A stretch of 64,000 nt of DNA from Taudactylus pleione (lineage: Eukaryota; Chordata; Amphibia; Anura; Myobatrachidae): positions 2,966,001 through 3,030,000 of the forward strand of contig JAUIMM010000689.1 of assembly GCA_031769625.1 (NCBI GenBank), in the 5' to 3' direction. The position numbers and the translations under genes were made by a program. Positions 1 to 11,889 of this stretch are shown piece by piece (position 1 is the first letter of the stretch; every line of letters begins with the position of its first letter). The notes under the pieces were generated by a model. The model saw nothing but the letters and a program-made list of their open reading frames with translations, did not search any database and was not told where the DNA came from.

Positions 1-430
1 TGGAACAAAGGACACCCTGGAAGAAGGTGTGGATATCCGGAAGCAGATCAATTTTACGTTGGAACGACACTGACAGTGCAGAGACATGCACTTTCAACAA
101 GGCCAGGCGTAGGTCGAGGTCCAATCCGGCTTGAAGGAATGCCAGTATTCTGGAAATTCAAAACATCTGAGGGTTGTAATCAACACAACTGGAAAAATGG
201 TATGCCACAGATCCTGGTGGAGGCAGGTTTAGGTGCTCTATGCATCATGTTGATGACCGAGCTAGAGAATCCCTTGGACCTTAGGAGGGATGTCTCAAGA
301 GCCACGCCGTCAAAGACAGACTATCCAGGTCAGAGTAAAGGCAAGAACCCCGAGACAACAGGTCCGGACGTAAAAGCAGCAGAAACGGATGGTCGATGGA
401 GAAACTCCAAAAGACCTGAGTGGAAATGAC
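1..430 (-). pseudogene. DIRS tyrosine recombinase, N-terminal part, frameshifted
   Basis: In the minus frames the words ILAFLQAGLDLDLRL and LKVHVSAL can be read. They correspond to the start of the recombinase in the second DIRS copy (56361-56770), which reads HAFLQALLDLGLRLATL. The frame shifts at least once, and the catalytic R-H-R-Y region would lie beyond position 1. The region between this and the RNase H end (about 280-468) still resembles the second copy (PCLYQDL / SCLYSDL). Confidence 0.65.
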
Positions 431-467
431 GTTTGGGCCAAGCTGGAGCCACGAGCAGGACAGTGCC

Positions 468-1866
468 TCAGTCTTGCTTGAACTTCCGAAGAACTCGAGG
501 AAGCAGGGAGACTGGAGGAAATAAGTACGCAACCCGGAAGGTCCATTTTACTAACAGAGCATCCACCAGGCTTGCTTCAGCATCTCTTGTTCTGGAACCG
601 TACACTGGTAACTTGCGATTGTGTTGGAAGGCCATGAGGTCCACCACTGGGAGACCCCATTTATCCACTAGGAGTTGAAACACCTCTTGGTGAAGAGACC
701 ATTCCTCTGGATGCACGTCGTGAATGCTGAGGAAGTCCACTTCCCAATTGAGAACCCCCGGAATGGACACTGCCAAAATGGCCGGTAGATGAGATTCTGC
801 CCATGTCAGAATGCGTGACACGTCTGTCATTGCTGCCCGACTTCGAGTGCCTCCCTGATGGTTGATGTAAGCCACTGTGGTGGACTGAACCTGCATGGGG
901 TTTCCATGAATAATGTGCTTTGCCATCATGAGTGTCCTGTACACAGCCCGTAGTTCCAATATGTTGATGGGCAGGGATGCCTCTACCGTTGTCCACCAGC
1001 CCTGAAAGGATCACTGCACCCCTTCCCCAGAGACTGGCATCCGTTGTTAGGAGTATCCAGTCCGGGATCCAAAATGGGACAGACGCACCTCCGGAGAGAG
1101 CACCATCGTCTGAGCTCTGATCCGGTGGGGTAATCCATTCCACCTGGAGAGGATCAGCCCCTGCGGGGGCCTGGAATGGAACGGAATATATTCCACCATA
1201 TCAAAAGTGGACATCATAGATCCCAGAACCCGCATCGCCGAGTGGACTGCCACACGGCGACTGCGGAGACATCTGTGTACTCGCGGCTGTAGCGTGGAGA
1301 TATTTTCTGGAGTTAGAAAGATTCTCTGCTGGTGAGAGTCCAGAAGGGCTCCCAAATGAACCATCCTATGTGATGGAATTAGGGAGGACTTTTTCCAATT
1401 GATTAACCACCCGTGTGCTTATAGACAAGCAACTATCAGTTGCAGGTGGCGGTGAAGCACTTCTGGAGAACTCGCCAACAAGAGGCGGTTGTCCAGATAT
1501 GGTAGGAGCCGGATACCCTGACTTTGCTGGTGGGCTGCCATGACAGCCATAAATTTTGGAAAATGCCATTGGAGTCGTGGATAGGCCAAAGGGCAGCGCC
1601 CAAAACTGGAAGTGTTGTTGCAGTATAGCAAACCGCAGATAACGCGGGTGAGAAAGCATTATGGGAACATGTAGGTATGCATCCTGAATGTCCAGTGATA
1701 CCATTTAATCCCCAGGTTCCATAGCGAGTATGATGAATCATAAGGTTTCCGTCCTGAACCTGGGCACCCTGAGGAACTTGTTCAGAGATTTGAGGTTGAG
1801 GATAGGCCGATGAGACCCATTCGGTTTCTGAACCAGAAAGATATCAGAATAATATCCAGTCCCTCA
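468..1866 (-). pseudogene. DIRS reverse transcriptase-RNase H, decayed
   Basis: RT motif A is visible as VSLDIQDAYLHVPI near 1660-1704, followed by FQFWALPFGLSTTP (motif B region). The catalytic YLDD box appears in another frame as YLDN near 1490, so one catalytic aspartate is lost. The RNase H/downstream part at 468-959 is open for 163 codons and contains NWEVDFLS, SLLPRVLRKFKQ and VYGSRTRD, which match the second copy. Several frame changes (near 1366 and 1143) and the altered YLDD make it non-functional. Confidence 0.8.
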
Positions 1867-3076
1867 TTAAGATAGTGGAACTGGTACAATAACCCCTGCC
1901 TGCAGCAAGGACTGTATGGCTTTCTGGATCTGCAAGGCCTTGGTCCTGTTGGAAGGAGGGCCTGTGCAGAAAAATTGGTGGGGAGGCCTTCGAAGGAATG
2001 AGAGAGCATACCCCTGAGAGACCACATTCCTTACCCAAGCATCCTTGGTGGTTTGACACCAGCACTGGGCGAACTGAAAAAGTCGGCCTCCCACTCTGGG
2101 GTCCCCAAAGGGAGGCCCGCCCCACCAGGCTGCGGGTTTATCCTCCGGTTTGGAGGCCGGGCGTCTTGTGCTCCAGTCCTGTTTCTTAGGCTTGGCAGGC
2201 TTCTTGGCAGCGGACTGCCTAGGGAAAGACTGCCCCTTGGATTTTCCTTGGGTACGAAAGGACCAAAAGGAGGCGCTACATGACTTTGCAGGAGCAGATG
2301 CTAAGGGCAGAAATGCAGATTTGGATTTGGCCAATGTGTCAACAATCTTGTCCAAGTCTGGACCAAACAAAATCTCCCCATTAGAGGGTAAGGTCTCCAG
2401 GCCTCTTTTAGAATCGGCATCCGCGCTCCAAAAGCATACCCACAGGGAACGGTGAGCAGACACGGCCGCAGCCGGGACCCTAGATGTCGGGGTCCCTGGG
2501 GTGAGGTACAGACTAGTATCCAGAGTGGCCTCACCGATATATGCAGCATTATCCCTAATATGGCCGACCAGTGACACCTGATTCTCTGGAACTTCCAAGG
2601 AGTCCTCAAGTGTATCAGCCCAACTCTCTAAAGCCTTAGCTACCCAGGATATAGCCATGGACGGCCGGGCAACAGCTCCTGAAAGAGAGTATATAGACTT
2701 TAGGCAAGTCTCCACCTTCCTATCCGTAGGATCCTTTAAGGAAGAAATGGAAGGCATAGGTAACATTGCACTTTTAATTAACCGTGTAACATGTGAATCC
2801 ACTGCATGGGGCAATTCCCACTTCTTACAATGAGCCTCAGGAAATGGGTAACATGAGGTCAAACGCTTCCAGGCCTCAGCCATGTGATCCACCAGCTGAT
2901 TTGACATAGGAAATACTGCCAAAGACACCTTTATCTGTTTAAACAGAGGGTGTTTGGATTTAGGGGCTTGTTCATCATCCTCTATAACCCATGCGGATCT
3001 GACCGCATGCACCAATGCAGGAATATTAATCCTTGACTTAGGTTCCGCCTCTTGCCGAGGGGAATCGGGGTTACGG
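1867..3076 (-). pseudogene. DIRS gag-like ORF running into RT start
   Basis: An open frame of at least 382 codons. The middle holds a helical region with conserved tryptophans (MAEAWKRL, AISWVAKALESWADTLED). The C-terminal part is basic and proline/lysine-rich (SAAKKPAKPKKQDWSTRRP), and the frame then runs into IQSLLQAGVIVPVP, a phrase typical of the start of DIRS RT. There is an in-frame stop near 3077, before the expected gag start further upstream, so the N-terminus is broken. Gag packages the element RNA. I recognise it by position and by style, not by a strong motif. Confidence 0.65.
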
Positions 3077-4710
3077 CATCAGCCACCTCTCCGTCATCAG
3101 ATTCTCAGATTCTGACAGCTGTGTGGATTGAGATGACAACACAGGACGCTTAGCTGGTCATACAGGTTTCTCACTCTGCAACATGGCCTGAATGGCCATA
3201 AAAAGGTCGTAGCCAGACTCTGTACTGAGGTAGAGAAAACATCCACCCATGGTGGAGGTCCACCCTGTAGCAATCCCACTGTGGGAATGACCGACTGCTG
3301 TGGTACAGGAGGGGTCTGCTTAATCAGTGGTATTCCCTGTGAGTGAGGGAAGGGCTGCTGTGGTACCCCCATAGGAGGAACAACAGCCAGGACCGCCAGG
3401 CGGTCCACAATGAAGGCCAGCATCTAAGAAAAAAATGCCTAAAAGGGGCTCCTGTACTGATGTCGGGGGGTTCGAGTCACATGGTGGGTTATAACTCCTA
3501 TACATAACCCATGCCAAACCACATCCTCCTCACTGAAAACCGCAGTACATAATCTGCAAGATTGCAGCAAGAAGTACATGGAATGTGTTCCTTACCCTTG
3601 TCAGACATGTCACACACACACACACTAACCGGGAGCAATATACTGGTCCTGTCTTATGCTTATGTAAGCTGCAGGAACCCATTGCCAATATATGGCACAG
3701 TGCAGCACCCAACAGTATGTGACAGACCTCAGAAATATTTAATTATTATATATGTATATATGAGGTCAGGTATGAGCTACCCTAACACCTGTATTAGGGC
3801 AGAACTGAGAGAAAGGGTATAGCTATAAGTTGACAGATAGAAAAAAAGACACAGATAGCGCTAGCACAAGTCACATACAATGCAGTACAAATGCTGCAAA
3901 GCAGCACTATACTCAACTACACAGACGCAGTGTCTGGTAGGAAATAGCGCTACATACACTGACCCTGGGGAGAGGTACAGTATGCAGGGGACTGGACCAC
4001 GGTCCTGGGAGAACTGCAACTGCACTTAGAAAATGGCCACCAGAGACCTCAGAGGGGGCGTGTCCAGAGGAGGAGAGCAGCTCGGGGAAGCCAGACCACA
4101 GTGGAAAGGCGCGCTGAGCTGAGGGGAGGAGCAGCTTAAACAGGGACGCTGTCTCCCCTGGCCAGTTATTAACCCCTGGGACGCTGGTTTCCCACACCAA
4201 TATGTCCCTGGTGGTCAAGTGGAGCGCGATGGCTGGAGCCTGCGTCCACACCCAGCACCCCCGGGCTGTCCCTTGAGACTGGAGGTATCGACTGCCATTA
4301 CACGCGGGTCACTGCGAGCGGCAAACTGCCTTACCTGTCCACTGATGTTCCGGGTGCAGTCTAGGTCCTCTCCGGGAGCCCTGGCTAGCGCTGACCCCTG
4401 GAACGCCTACCGAGATCCCCAAATCAGTACTGGCATCGCAACACCGGAGGGGTGACGGAGCGGCAGTGTAGACGTCCCACGGACAGTCTGCTGCGCACTC
4501 AATTCTTTGTAATAGTAAAACAAATAAAGAAATAAGCTTTAGGGGCTGATGAACCGGCCCCTGCAAATGGTGACCCGACTCCAGCTGGGCACCAACAAAA
4601 CTGAGGTGCCTCTGGCTCGGGGGCAAGGTATAGGGAGAGTGGACCTAATGCATCCTTGGAGCTGAAAACTTTAACTGCGTGGTGCCGGATTGGTTCCCAT
4701 CACCTACACC
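3077..4710 (-). other. DIRS copy 1 leader and gag N-terminal remnant
   Basis: No intact ORF. The stretch 3097-3423 resembles degraded gag N-terminal sequence. The rest is probably 5' leader, by analogy with 58900-60460 of the second DIRS copy, whose last 150 bp before the terminal repeat are similar (cagctgggcaccaacaaaac against gcgcaccaaacaaaaaaac). Nothing else is recognised. Confidence 0.55.
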
Positions 4711-4747
4711 CCAAGGTCTCCCTGTGGAGCCTATGGACCCTGAAGAA
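4711..4747. repeat. DIRS inverted terminal repeat (copy 1, 5' end)
   Basis: The sequence ccccaaggtctcc followed by cctatggaccctgaagaaa closely matches the terminal repeat of the second DIRS copy at 60462-60502. The latter is repeated in inverted form at 56329-56364. Confidence 0.75.
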
Positions 4748-5265
4748 AAAAAGTTATTTTATATCTGAAAACATTATTTTCAACATTATTTTGCAATAAA
4801 GAGTGACCCAACAAAGAGTCTCTTTTTTCTCAATAGTTTTTTTTTCAGGAGACCTGAAAAGAAATCCACGATAAGCAGGGCTAATTGAATACGGGTCGGT
4901 GAATAATTATCACCCGTTCAGTTAAGCTTAGTTGCACACAGAAGTACAAGTGTCACATATCAAATTAATCATCACAATCTCCTGGTGCGTCCAAGTCATA
5001 TCACATTGCGAGTGAGACACATTTTTGGCAAAGAAATACGGAAAAAAGACTACCAGATCTAGTAGAGTTTCACAGGACCTGGACTTTTTAGCACGACAGC
5101 AAAGATGTATAAGGACACATCTGTAAGTCGTGACAGTAATTCAGTAGTTTGCGGAGTTTCATGGAAATGAAATATGGGCAGTTTTGAAGATATTTGGAAA
5201 CATGGAAAGCTTTAAAGATAGGAAATTTGTTTGCCCAATTGTGCAACTCGGCTAAAGTGAAAGTA
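4748..5265. other. PGAP1 intron; right half of a TA-type MITE at about 4920-5123
   Basis: 4920-5123 matches the right half of the CAGATGTGTCC MITE family (see 5606-6050) and ends ggacacatctg followed by TA. 4748-4920 and 5124-5265 show nothing recognisable. Confidence 0.6.
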
Positions 5266-5522
5266 AAGGTCCCCATACACGGTGCGATAAAGCAGCCGAT
5301 CCGACAGATTTGTACGATTTGGCTGCTCTATCGTACCGTGTATGGGCAGGATATCAGACAGAGCGCGCACCCGTGGGGTCGTACATCGCACCCCCAGATC
5401 TTACTGCAGATTCAGTCGATCTGGGGATGCGATGTGCGATCCCATGCAGCGCTATGAGGGTGGGGGAGGGGGAGCCGGCATATCGGGCGGTCAGCCACCT
5501 GATCGCGCCGTGTGTGGGGACC
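5266..5522. mobile_element. Foldback MITE (ggtccccatacac ends)
   Basis: The ends ggtccccatacac and gtgtgtggggacc are inverted repeats, with further internal palindromes such as gatctggggatgcgatgtgcgatccc. It is related in style to 10338-10670. No clear target duplication. Non-autonomous, no ORF of interest. Confidence 0.6.
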
Positions 5523-5605
5523 ACCAGATATGTCGGACGTCGGATCCCCCATCTTAGGTAAATGAGACAAAGGCACCTAGGATCCAGCTCTTTACAACAT
5601 ACATA

Positions 5606-6050
5606 CAAGATGTGTCCTTATACATATCTTCTGCAGTTGCGTCTTTTGCATTTTGTTTGTTGAAAATGTGTCTAAGCAACTAGGATGCACCAACACACTG
5701 TACTGATTAATTTGATATGCGACACTTGTATATCTGTGTGTGACTGAGTTTCTGGATCTGTAGACAAAGTGCTACAATGTAGCAGCCGCAGATTTTTTCA
5801 TTCGGAATTCCATTGTGGTTCATATACAGACTCAGGTGCATACAGATATGGAAGTGTTGCATATAAAATTAATCAGCACAGTCTGCTGGTGCGTCTTAGT
5901 TGCATCATATTGTGACTTAGGTGATGCATCTGCACTCAGCAAATAAAGACGTCCGACACTAGCAGAGTAGTTCGGGACCTACCGTCTCACCCGTGCCAGG
6001 CAAGTCGTGCTGCGTGGTGTATTGAGGCTAGATGTATGAGGACACATCTG
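5606..6050. mobile_element. TA-type MITE, CAGATGTGTCC family, near full length
   Basis: Starts caagatgtgtccttatacat after TA and ends atgtatgaggacacatctg. Contains the family's central block, ttgatatgcgacacttgtat and its inverted partner. Other members are at 4920, 7307, 35736, 50303, 52572 and 53372. TA target duplications in the clearest copies suggest mobilisation by a Tc1/mariner-group transposase (inference). Confidence 0.7.
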
Positions 6051-6452
6051 TGTGATTGAAGACATAGTAGGCAGGAATGAGGTAAGCATGGTAGATATCA
6101 CTAAATTCTTCTCACTCCTGCCTACTACAAGCAAAATTATTCCAGAAGAAGCAAGAGATTTAGACCAGATAGACAGCATGAACCCTGGATCCCAAGAATC
6201 TTTTTGAGACTGGTTTTGCATGGATAATGTATGTGCCAGAATTAACTAATCCGTTTATAAAACAATGCCATTATCACAAACTTCCTGTATTGCTTGAATT
6301 ATTTTTAAATATAGAAACACTCATACTAACACACACAAATTACACAGTCAAAAAAGCAATAGAAAGAATTGTATGCTTATCTCTATACAAATCAATTTTA
6401 CATTTATCACTGACCAGTTCAGTTTTGCTAGTAAAAAAAACAATTGCTTTAC
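6051..6452. other. PGAP1 intron, unclassified
   Basis: Intron directly downstream (in transcription order) of the exon ending at 6453. No transposon ends or ORFs with recognisable content. Confidence 0.5.
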
Positions 6453-6613
6453 CACAACAGACAAGGCACTATTATAGATGGTGGAGGCTGGCAACAATGT
6501 CAATCCTGAACGAACTTGGAAATCTCGAAATCCCCCAGCAACAGAGAGTGTTGTTATGTTTTGAAGTTCATTAGCATTCAATATCCAGTAACTGTTCACC
6601 AAGGCATAAAAAT
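6453..6613 (-). CDS. pgap1: PGAP1 coding exon following the lipase exon
   Basis: The translation includes [11 protein letters not shown] and [16 protein letters not shown], which match the PGAP1 segment directly after the ITQATPH block. The acceptor is cattccacag and the donor is GTAAAG. The first two bases complete the split aspartate codon left by the exon ending at 26066, so the three exons form one uninterrupted reading frame. The exon ends in phase 0 after SALSVV. The next expected exon is not found between 1 and 6452, and that interval is largely a DIRS element and MITEs, so it probably lies outside the window. Being intact and in phase supports a functional host gene. Confidence 0.95.
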
Positions 6614-7306
6614 CTGTGGAATGAAAAAAAAAAAAAAAAAAGATGTAAACTGAAAAAGAAAAATGCCTCTAACATACACTACTGGTTAAAAATTTTAGAA
6701 CACCTCCATTTTTCCAGTTTTTATTGAAATGTACGCAAAACAGTGAAAAGGTAAGCGGTAAACTGCTAGAGGAAAAAAAAAAGTTTAGGTTAGCAAAAAC
6801 TGACAAATAATGTTAATTACATTATCAACTACAATCGGTTATTCATTCTGACCACCATCTCTACTAAAGGCTGTCATTTCAGCCTAGTAATTCTGGTGCC
6901 TGATCACTGACCTTTCACCTGTAACCAGGACCACCCCACTTGCCTGCTTCATCATTCCTTGGATACCTACAGATTATGCCCTCTCCTAGACCCCACTCCT
7001 CCCCACAGTCACTGATGTTCCTTCTTCTAGCATTGTGGATCCCCCTCCTGACAGCATCCTCCTTTTATGCTACTGGATCCCCTTTCCCTGGAATGCTGCC
7101 TTACTGCTGCTAATATCCTCTCCCTTGCTCCATGGAACTTGTGGTACTTCAGGTCTATAATTTTTATTCTGACTTCATCATTGTTTTAATATGGTATTAT
7201 TATACCACCAGGTTTTGCTTTGCTCATACTTTAACAGTGCTTTATGCCCTTATACTGTATATTCTTTTACTAACCATGATACTGTCATTTATTTACCTTT
7301 ATGCTA
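6614..7306. other. PGAP1 intron with a Tc1/mariner end fragment at about 6675-6850
   Basis: The run ttttagaacacctccatttttccagtttttattgaaat resembles the terminal part of the Tc1-like family whose transposase remnant is at 61260-62285. A poly-A tract lies at 6625-6642. 6850-7306 is pyrimidine-rich and unclassified. Confidence 0.5.
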
Positions 7307-7712
7307 CAGATGCGTCCTCATACACCCAATAAGTCATATGGCACAACTTAGCCATGTGGGTGTAGCGTAGCAATTTTTGCTTTAAATTGTGCCTTGTAGT
7401 CGCATTACAGATGCAGCAAAACAAGTGTACTAGGGACGCTTGGCTGTGACTTTCTCCGCACAGAAATAAGTATTAAACACGTACAAAAAGTTACAAAAGA
7501 CTTTGGCTTGAGAAAAAGTTGCGACCACTGCATCATAGCACTTCGGACACAGATTAATTTGCAAATAATTCAGTGCAGTCTAGCAAAGCAGTTTTGTCCC
7601 ATCCATTATTTTAATTTGTGCGACTAAGATGCACATTCGAGCAAACAGGACCTGGCGCACTGAGAAGGGCTGTTTGATGCGACTGCGGCAATGGTGTATG
7701 AAGACACATTGG
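7307..7712. mobile_element. TA-type MITE related to the CAGATGTGTCC family
   Basis: Begins cagatgcgtcctcatacac after TA and ends gtgtatgaagacacattgg before TA. The interior is diverged but keeps the gacctggcgc...ctgcggcaat region of the family. Confidence 0.65.
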
Positions 7713-8604
7713 TACTTTATTGTCTATGCTATTGCCCTCCAATTCTTTTTCGTTCAGTGCTTCTTCAGCATATTACTTTCTGACTATGGGGGGAATTCAA
7801 TTAGACATGAGAAAGCAAAAACTTAACGTCGGAGAAGTTTTCGCACAATTCACGTGTTTTGCGGAAATATTTTCACGTATTTTGTCTTTACGTGCTCCAG
7901 TTTTTCACACTATCCAATTGCAAAAGACGCAAAAACTTATTTGTATGAAAACTGTTCGTGAACTGCGAAAAGTACAGGGGAATTTGATGAAATCTGTCTA
8001 AACCCTTAAAATATATATACAGATTGCCACCACTTGAAACTTGTGAGCAAGCAACATAAAACTGTTCATGAGAAAAGCAAGATTTATCCAAAGCATATAA
8101 CTGACACTTTCAAAGTTTGGTCCTGCGATTTGTTGATGGACATGGAAAACACTAGCTTTAGGGGTAATTGGAGACGCTTAAATTGAAATGGCAGATCCAT
8201 AGGTATTATGGGAAACCTGGGTATGGTTAAATTTTCTTCCTTTGCCAATCCTGTTGAACTGGTAACTCCGATATTTTTTCCTAGACTCGTAATACGTAAT
8301 ATTGTACCGTTACATAGTTTGCACCATCTTCCTGATTGTTATTAGAGGATGAACACTGTATTCAATGAAAGGATCATAGTGAAATTCCACCTTTAGTATA
8401 GAAGCCCAATAAGCCCTCCTCAAATTAGCGCGTGTAACACATTGCTATTGCATCTTGCAGCGCCTACACGATACCTTCGTGTACGGCGCTATGTTATGAT
8501 TATTAGTGTCGTGCGTCTTCCACTGCCATTACATCAAAAGTCCTCATAATACTATACGTACATTAAAACATATAATATGAACAACCCTGCAAAGCACATA
8601 TAGC
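7713..8604. other. PGAP1 intron, possible MITE at about 7790-7995, otherwise unclassified
   Basis: ggggaattcaatt near 7790 and ggggaatttgat near 7978 frame a block rich in cacgt/acgtg motifs, perhaps a small inverted-repeat element. 8000-8604 shows nothing recognisable. Confidence 0.35.
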
Positions 8605-9015
8605 GTTCCCTCTAGGCTGTTTTAGCGGAGCGTGGCGCCCTGCCCTCCTTCTGGAGCGCAACAAGCACCCTGCCTTCCAGGAGGAGGGCAAAAAGCGCCC
8701 TGCCCTCACAGCCTGCGGGTGCCGTTCTCACCCGCGGGACGCAGTGTCCCGCGGGTGGAGAAACATGAGGTGTCCCGGTCACCACCAGAGAATAGACGGC
8801 GGGCGCATGCGCCCGGCATCTATTCTCCCTTTCTGCAGCGCTTGGGGGCTGCCCGGCATATCCGTAAGCACCGGGCACGCCCCCAAGTATGATGAAAAGG
8901 GGACGCGTCTTATAGACACGCCCCTTTTTCATGATCACGCCCCCTTTTCTAGCGCGCGCACAAAGTTGCCCTCTCTAGTTCCGGCGCCCTGCCTGCCGCC
9001 GGAGCTAGAGTGAAC
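8605..9015. mobile_element. GC-rich hairpin-rich element, GTTCCCTCTAG ends
   Basis: Terminal inverted repeats gttccctctag and ctagagtgaac. The inside is a series of hairpins: cacccgcgggac...gtcccgcgggtg, gggcgcatgcgccc, gtgcccggc...ccgggcac, and gaatagac...gtctattc. GC content contrasts sharply with the AT-rich flanks. It is a different family from the GGCCCTGATTCAG elements but has the same hairpin-string style. No clear target duplication. Confidence 0.65.
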
Positions 9016-10337
9016 ACTACACATACCATGGTGTACTCCACAAACACGTAGACGCACAACGCATACTAGTGTCTTTTCTTAATATACTTACATATTGCAT
9101 ACTTACATTAAAAGATTCCCTAGCATTAAGGTTAATATTAGAGGTTTTATTCGTTATCAATTATGTTGTGAAATGAATGTACAGTATTTTATATCTAAGG
9201 TTTAGTACATAATAAGCAGACCATGTTTGGTGCCATTCAAAACGGCAAGGAGATCGCAACATGCGTCTGCAAGTTATGAATTAAGGAGATGAATTATGGA
9301 GAATTAGGTGATAGGATGTACTTTGTATGTAGTGTCTATTGATTACTTATTCGGCAGGAAAACACACACAAAGAGCCGTTGGAGGGCTGAACCACTACTG
9401 TACAAATTGACCTATGAACTGTACCGTAACAGAAGAACCAAGAGGAAGAACCAATGGGATTATGCCAACTCGTTCCTATTGTATTGCCTACTCTCTGTAA
9501 GGGTATATATTCAGGCGCTCTATGTCCAATAGTCATTCTTCTTATTCTTTCTTTTGACAGAGGCTTCAACTTTGATGCCGGGAAATCTGGATCCAGAGTA
9601 CCTGTGTATGTATCGACTGTACCTTGTGAATGTATAATCTTTTGCGCTAATTGTATTATAGATCAAGGCGTGTAACTAAATGCTTTTATGTGAATAATAT
9701 CTTTTTGTGCTTTGGAACCACACTCAAAGTCTGGAAAGCAATTATTTCTTGTGCAACTTGTAACGCTAAATAGCGACATTAGGGTATAAAGATTATTAGG
9801 TATTCATAGATGCTCGAAGCTGCATTTGTTGCTGAGCTTGCTTGTGCACGCTTATTTGGTGTTTGTGCAGAAGTTTCCCCACCGTGAGCAATTAGGGGGT
9901 ATTTTTGACAAATTGCTCTTATGTTTGCATGGCATTATTATTGGAATAATATGTATGCGTGAAATTATTGAAACACTGGAAGCAAACTATACTGGAAAGT
10001 AATTTAACTACTGCACCCAACATATCATGCTGCTTGGTGTTTCTATTACGCAGCCTTTAAAATTGCTAGGTAATTTAACTACTGCACCCAACATATCATG
10101 CTGCTTGGTGTTTCTATTACACAGCCTTGAAAATTGCTAGGTAACTTAACTACAGAGTATTTCATATAGTTTTAAAATCAGTACCAAGGCAGGAAATTAC
10201 TCTGTATCTGTGTTTGTGGATTGTCCTCTCACCATTTATTTGCTTGCTGACCCTTTGCTGTTTGAGGAGGGTGTTAGGGGAGGGGTAGAATCAGTATGGA
10301 CACCTGGTTTCAGCCATACTTATTACTTACATCTTAA
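9016..10337. other. PGAP1 intron with a 70-bp tandem duplication at about 9999-10140
   Basis: gtaatttaactactgcaccc...attgctag occurs twice in tandem (9999 and about 10068), with a third partial start at 10140. The rest of the interval is unclassified AT-rich intron. Confidence 0.6.
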
Positions 10338-10670
10338 GGTGCCCACACACATACCGACTATACTCACGTTCCGACAATGTGTCCGATTTCCCTTGAAACT
10401 CTCCCGGCAGCTCTGCACACGATATGCTGTCCAATCTTCATCCGATGTCCTGCAGCCAGACTTTTTCACAGTGCAGTTGAGTCTAGATCGTCAGATCTGC
10501 CCTACAGCACGGCAGATCTGAAGATGCGATGTGCGACCTGCGGGGGCGCGCATCGCATTGTGATCGTGAGTGGGGACTCACGATTTGGTAATTTTCTACC
10601 CGATCTGACGTTCCAATGTGACGGAATCGGCCAGATCGGGGAAAAAAAATTGCTATATTTGTGGGCAGCT
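10338..10670. mobile_element. Harbinger-type MITE with TAA target duplication
   Basis: The flanks are TAA on both sides (10335-10337 and 10671-10673). The ends ggtgcccacaca and tgtgggcagct are inverted repeats. A 3-bp TAA duplication is the PIF/Harbinger signature. No coding capacity. Confidence 0.65.
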
Positions 10671-11099
10671 TAAGGCTGCTAAAGCCAAGGTTGCGTTTGC
10701 AAGAGTGCTTAGATTTGAAGTGCTTAGTTTAAAGTGTAACTAGAATTTTTAAATTGAAGCCGGAGTTATTCAGGAGTAGAACAGAAGGAAAAATTAACAA
10801 ATCAACTATTCCTGTAATTAAGGACTGTTTTTATCTACCACCACACTTGCAACATGCCTATGGATTGTGCCCTAATGCTGCTCACATCCCTCCTGACCTC
10901 CTCATGCAATCTGCTTATCCACTATAACTATGCCATACCGAACAACACAGCAAGATGACCCCTCTAATCGACCTCCCCAAACCTTGAGGCTTGGTGCAAC
11001 TTTGAATAACTCATTGTCTTTTTCTCTGAAGTTTAAACTAACCTTTCCATAATTGTTATATTGCTTTCACCCTTGTATCCAGCCCATTTGTGTCACGCC
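10671..11099. other. PGAP1 intron, unclassified
   Basis: No ends, repeats or coding content recognised. 10830-11040 may be part of the L2-type element that follows. Confidence 0.35.
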
Positions 11100-11375
11100 T
11101 GTCTGTCTGCCCTTAGAATGTAAGCTCTCAAGAGCAGTACCCTCTTACCTCATGTGCTTCTCCTTCACTTAATTATACTTTCATATACAACAGTACCCCA
11201 CCCTTGGTTGCCGACACCATGCTGCTTATCTAAGTGTTATGCAGCAATGTATTAATCATGTATCTGTTCTGCATTGTTTGTACTGTTAATAACGGTTTTC
11301 TTGTGTGCTCATTTGTTTATGTACATTGTAAGGAGCTGCGGAACTCTTGTGGCGCCTTATAAATAAAGTATTAGA
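11100..11375 (+). mobile_element. L2/CR1-type LINE or SINE 3' tail
   Basis: Contains ttagaatgtaagctct and ends agctgcggaactc...gcgccttataaataaa, the usual wording of vertebrate L2-clade 3' tails. No ORF. The same tail style closes the SINE at 46130-46470 and appears inverted at 62300-62580. Confidence 0.6.
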
Positions 11376-11889
11376 GCCTATGTTCCAATCCAGCCACTAA
11401 AATATACTTATGCCAATTGATTGAAAGGTTTTTGGTAGTGATTGAGCAACAAACATACATTTAATTTTGATGTATTAGTAGGGACTAGTAGACCAATATG
11501 ACTGGTTCATTCTTTGTCTCCTGCATATTACTTTTAATCCACTGCCTCACCCTCTACCCCTATAAATTGCTAATTGTGTACTAAAAATTAATTTACATTC
11601 CCTTTATGGGGAAGTCTGAGTCGGAAGTAGTTCCATGGCCACAAAACGAGGGTATTAGAATGCTGTGCATGCGCAGAAGCAACTATAGGCAGCAATGTTG
11701 TGGTCGTATGCATGTCTTATGGCAACGTCTGGGAGTGTTGTGCATGTGTAGTTAGAGTTCCATGCTATTCTGTGATGCACATACAGAGAAGAGAAGACTG
11801 TTTCTTTCACCCAGCTTGGGGTAGGTACAAGTGCCAATACTAAAGATGAAGGTTGTGGCTATGGATGCAAAATAGTTGGCAGTGCAGCT

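Larger units (their letters stand above)
1..4747 (-). mobile_element. DIRS-type tyrosine-recombinase retrotransposon, copy 1 (cut by window edge)
   Basis: Minus-strand element read from its terminal repeat near 4747 towards position 1. The order is 5' leader (about 3080-4747), gag (1867-3076), RT and RNase H (468-1866) and the start of a tyrosine recombinase (1-430). This gag, RT-RH, YR order is that of DIRS elements, which integrate with a tyrosine recombinase and do not make target duplications. Frameshifts and a changed RT motif show this copy is dead. It lies in a PGAP1 intron in the same orientation as the gene. Confidence 0.85.

Noticed and set aside
5979..6221. 80-codon minus frame considered as the next PGAP1 exon after 6453
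   Set aside because: Content does not resemble the expected continuation, and part of it lies in a MITE.
8612..8938. 108-codon minus frame in GC-rich sequence
   Set aside because: Lies entirely inside the hairpin-rich element at 8605-9015. The open frame follows from GC richness.
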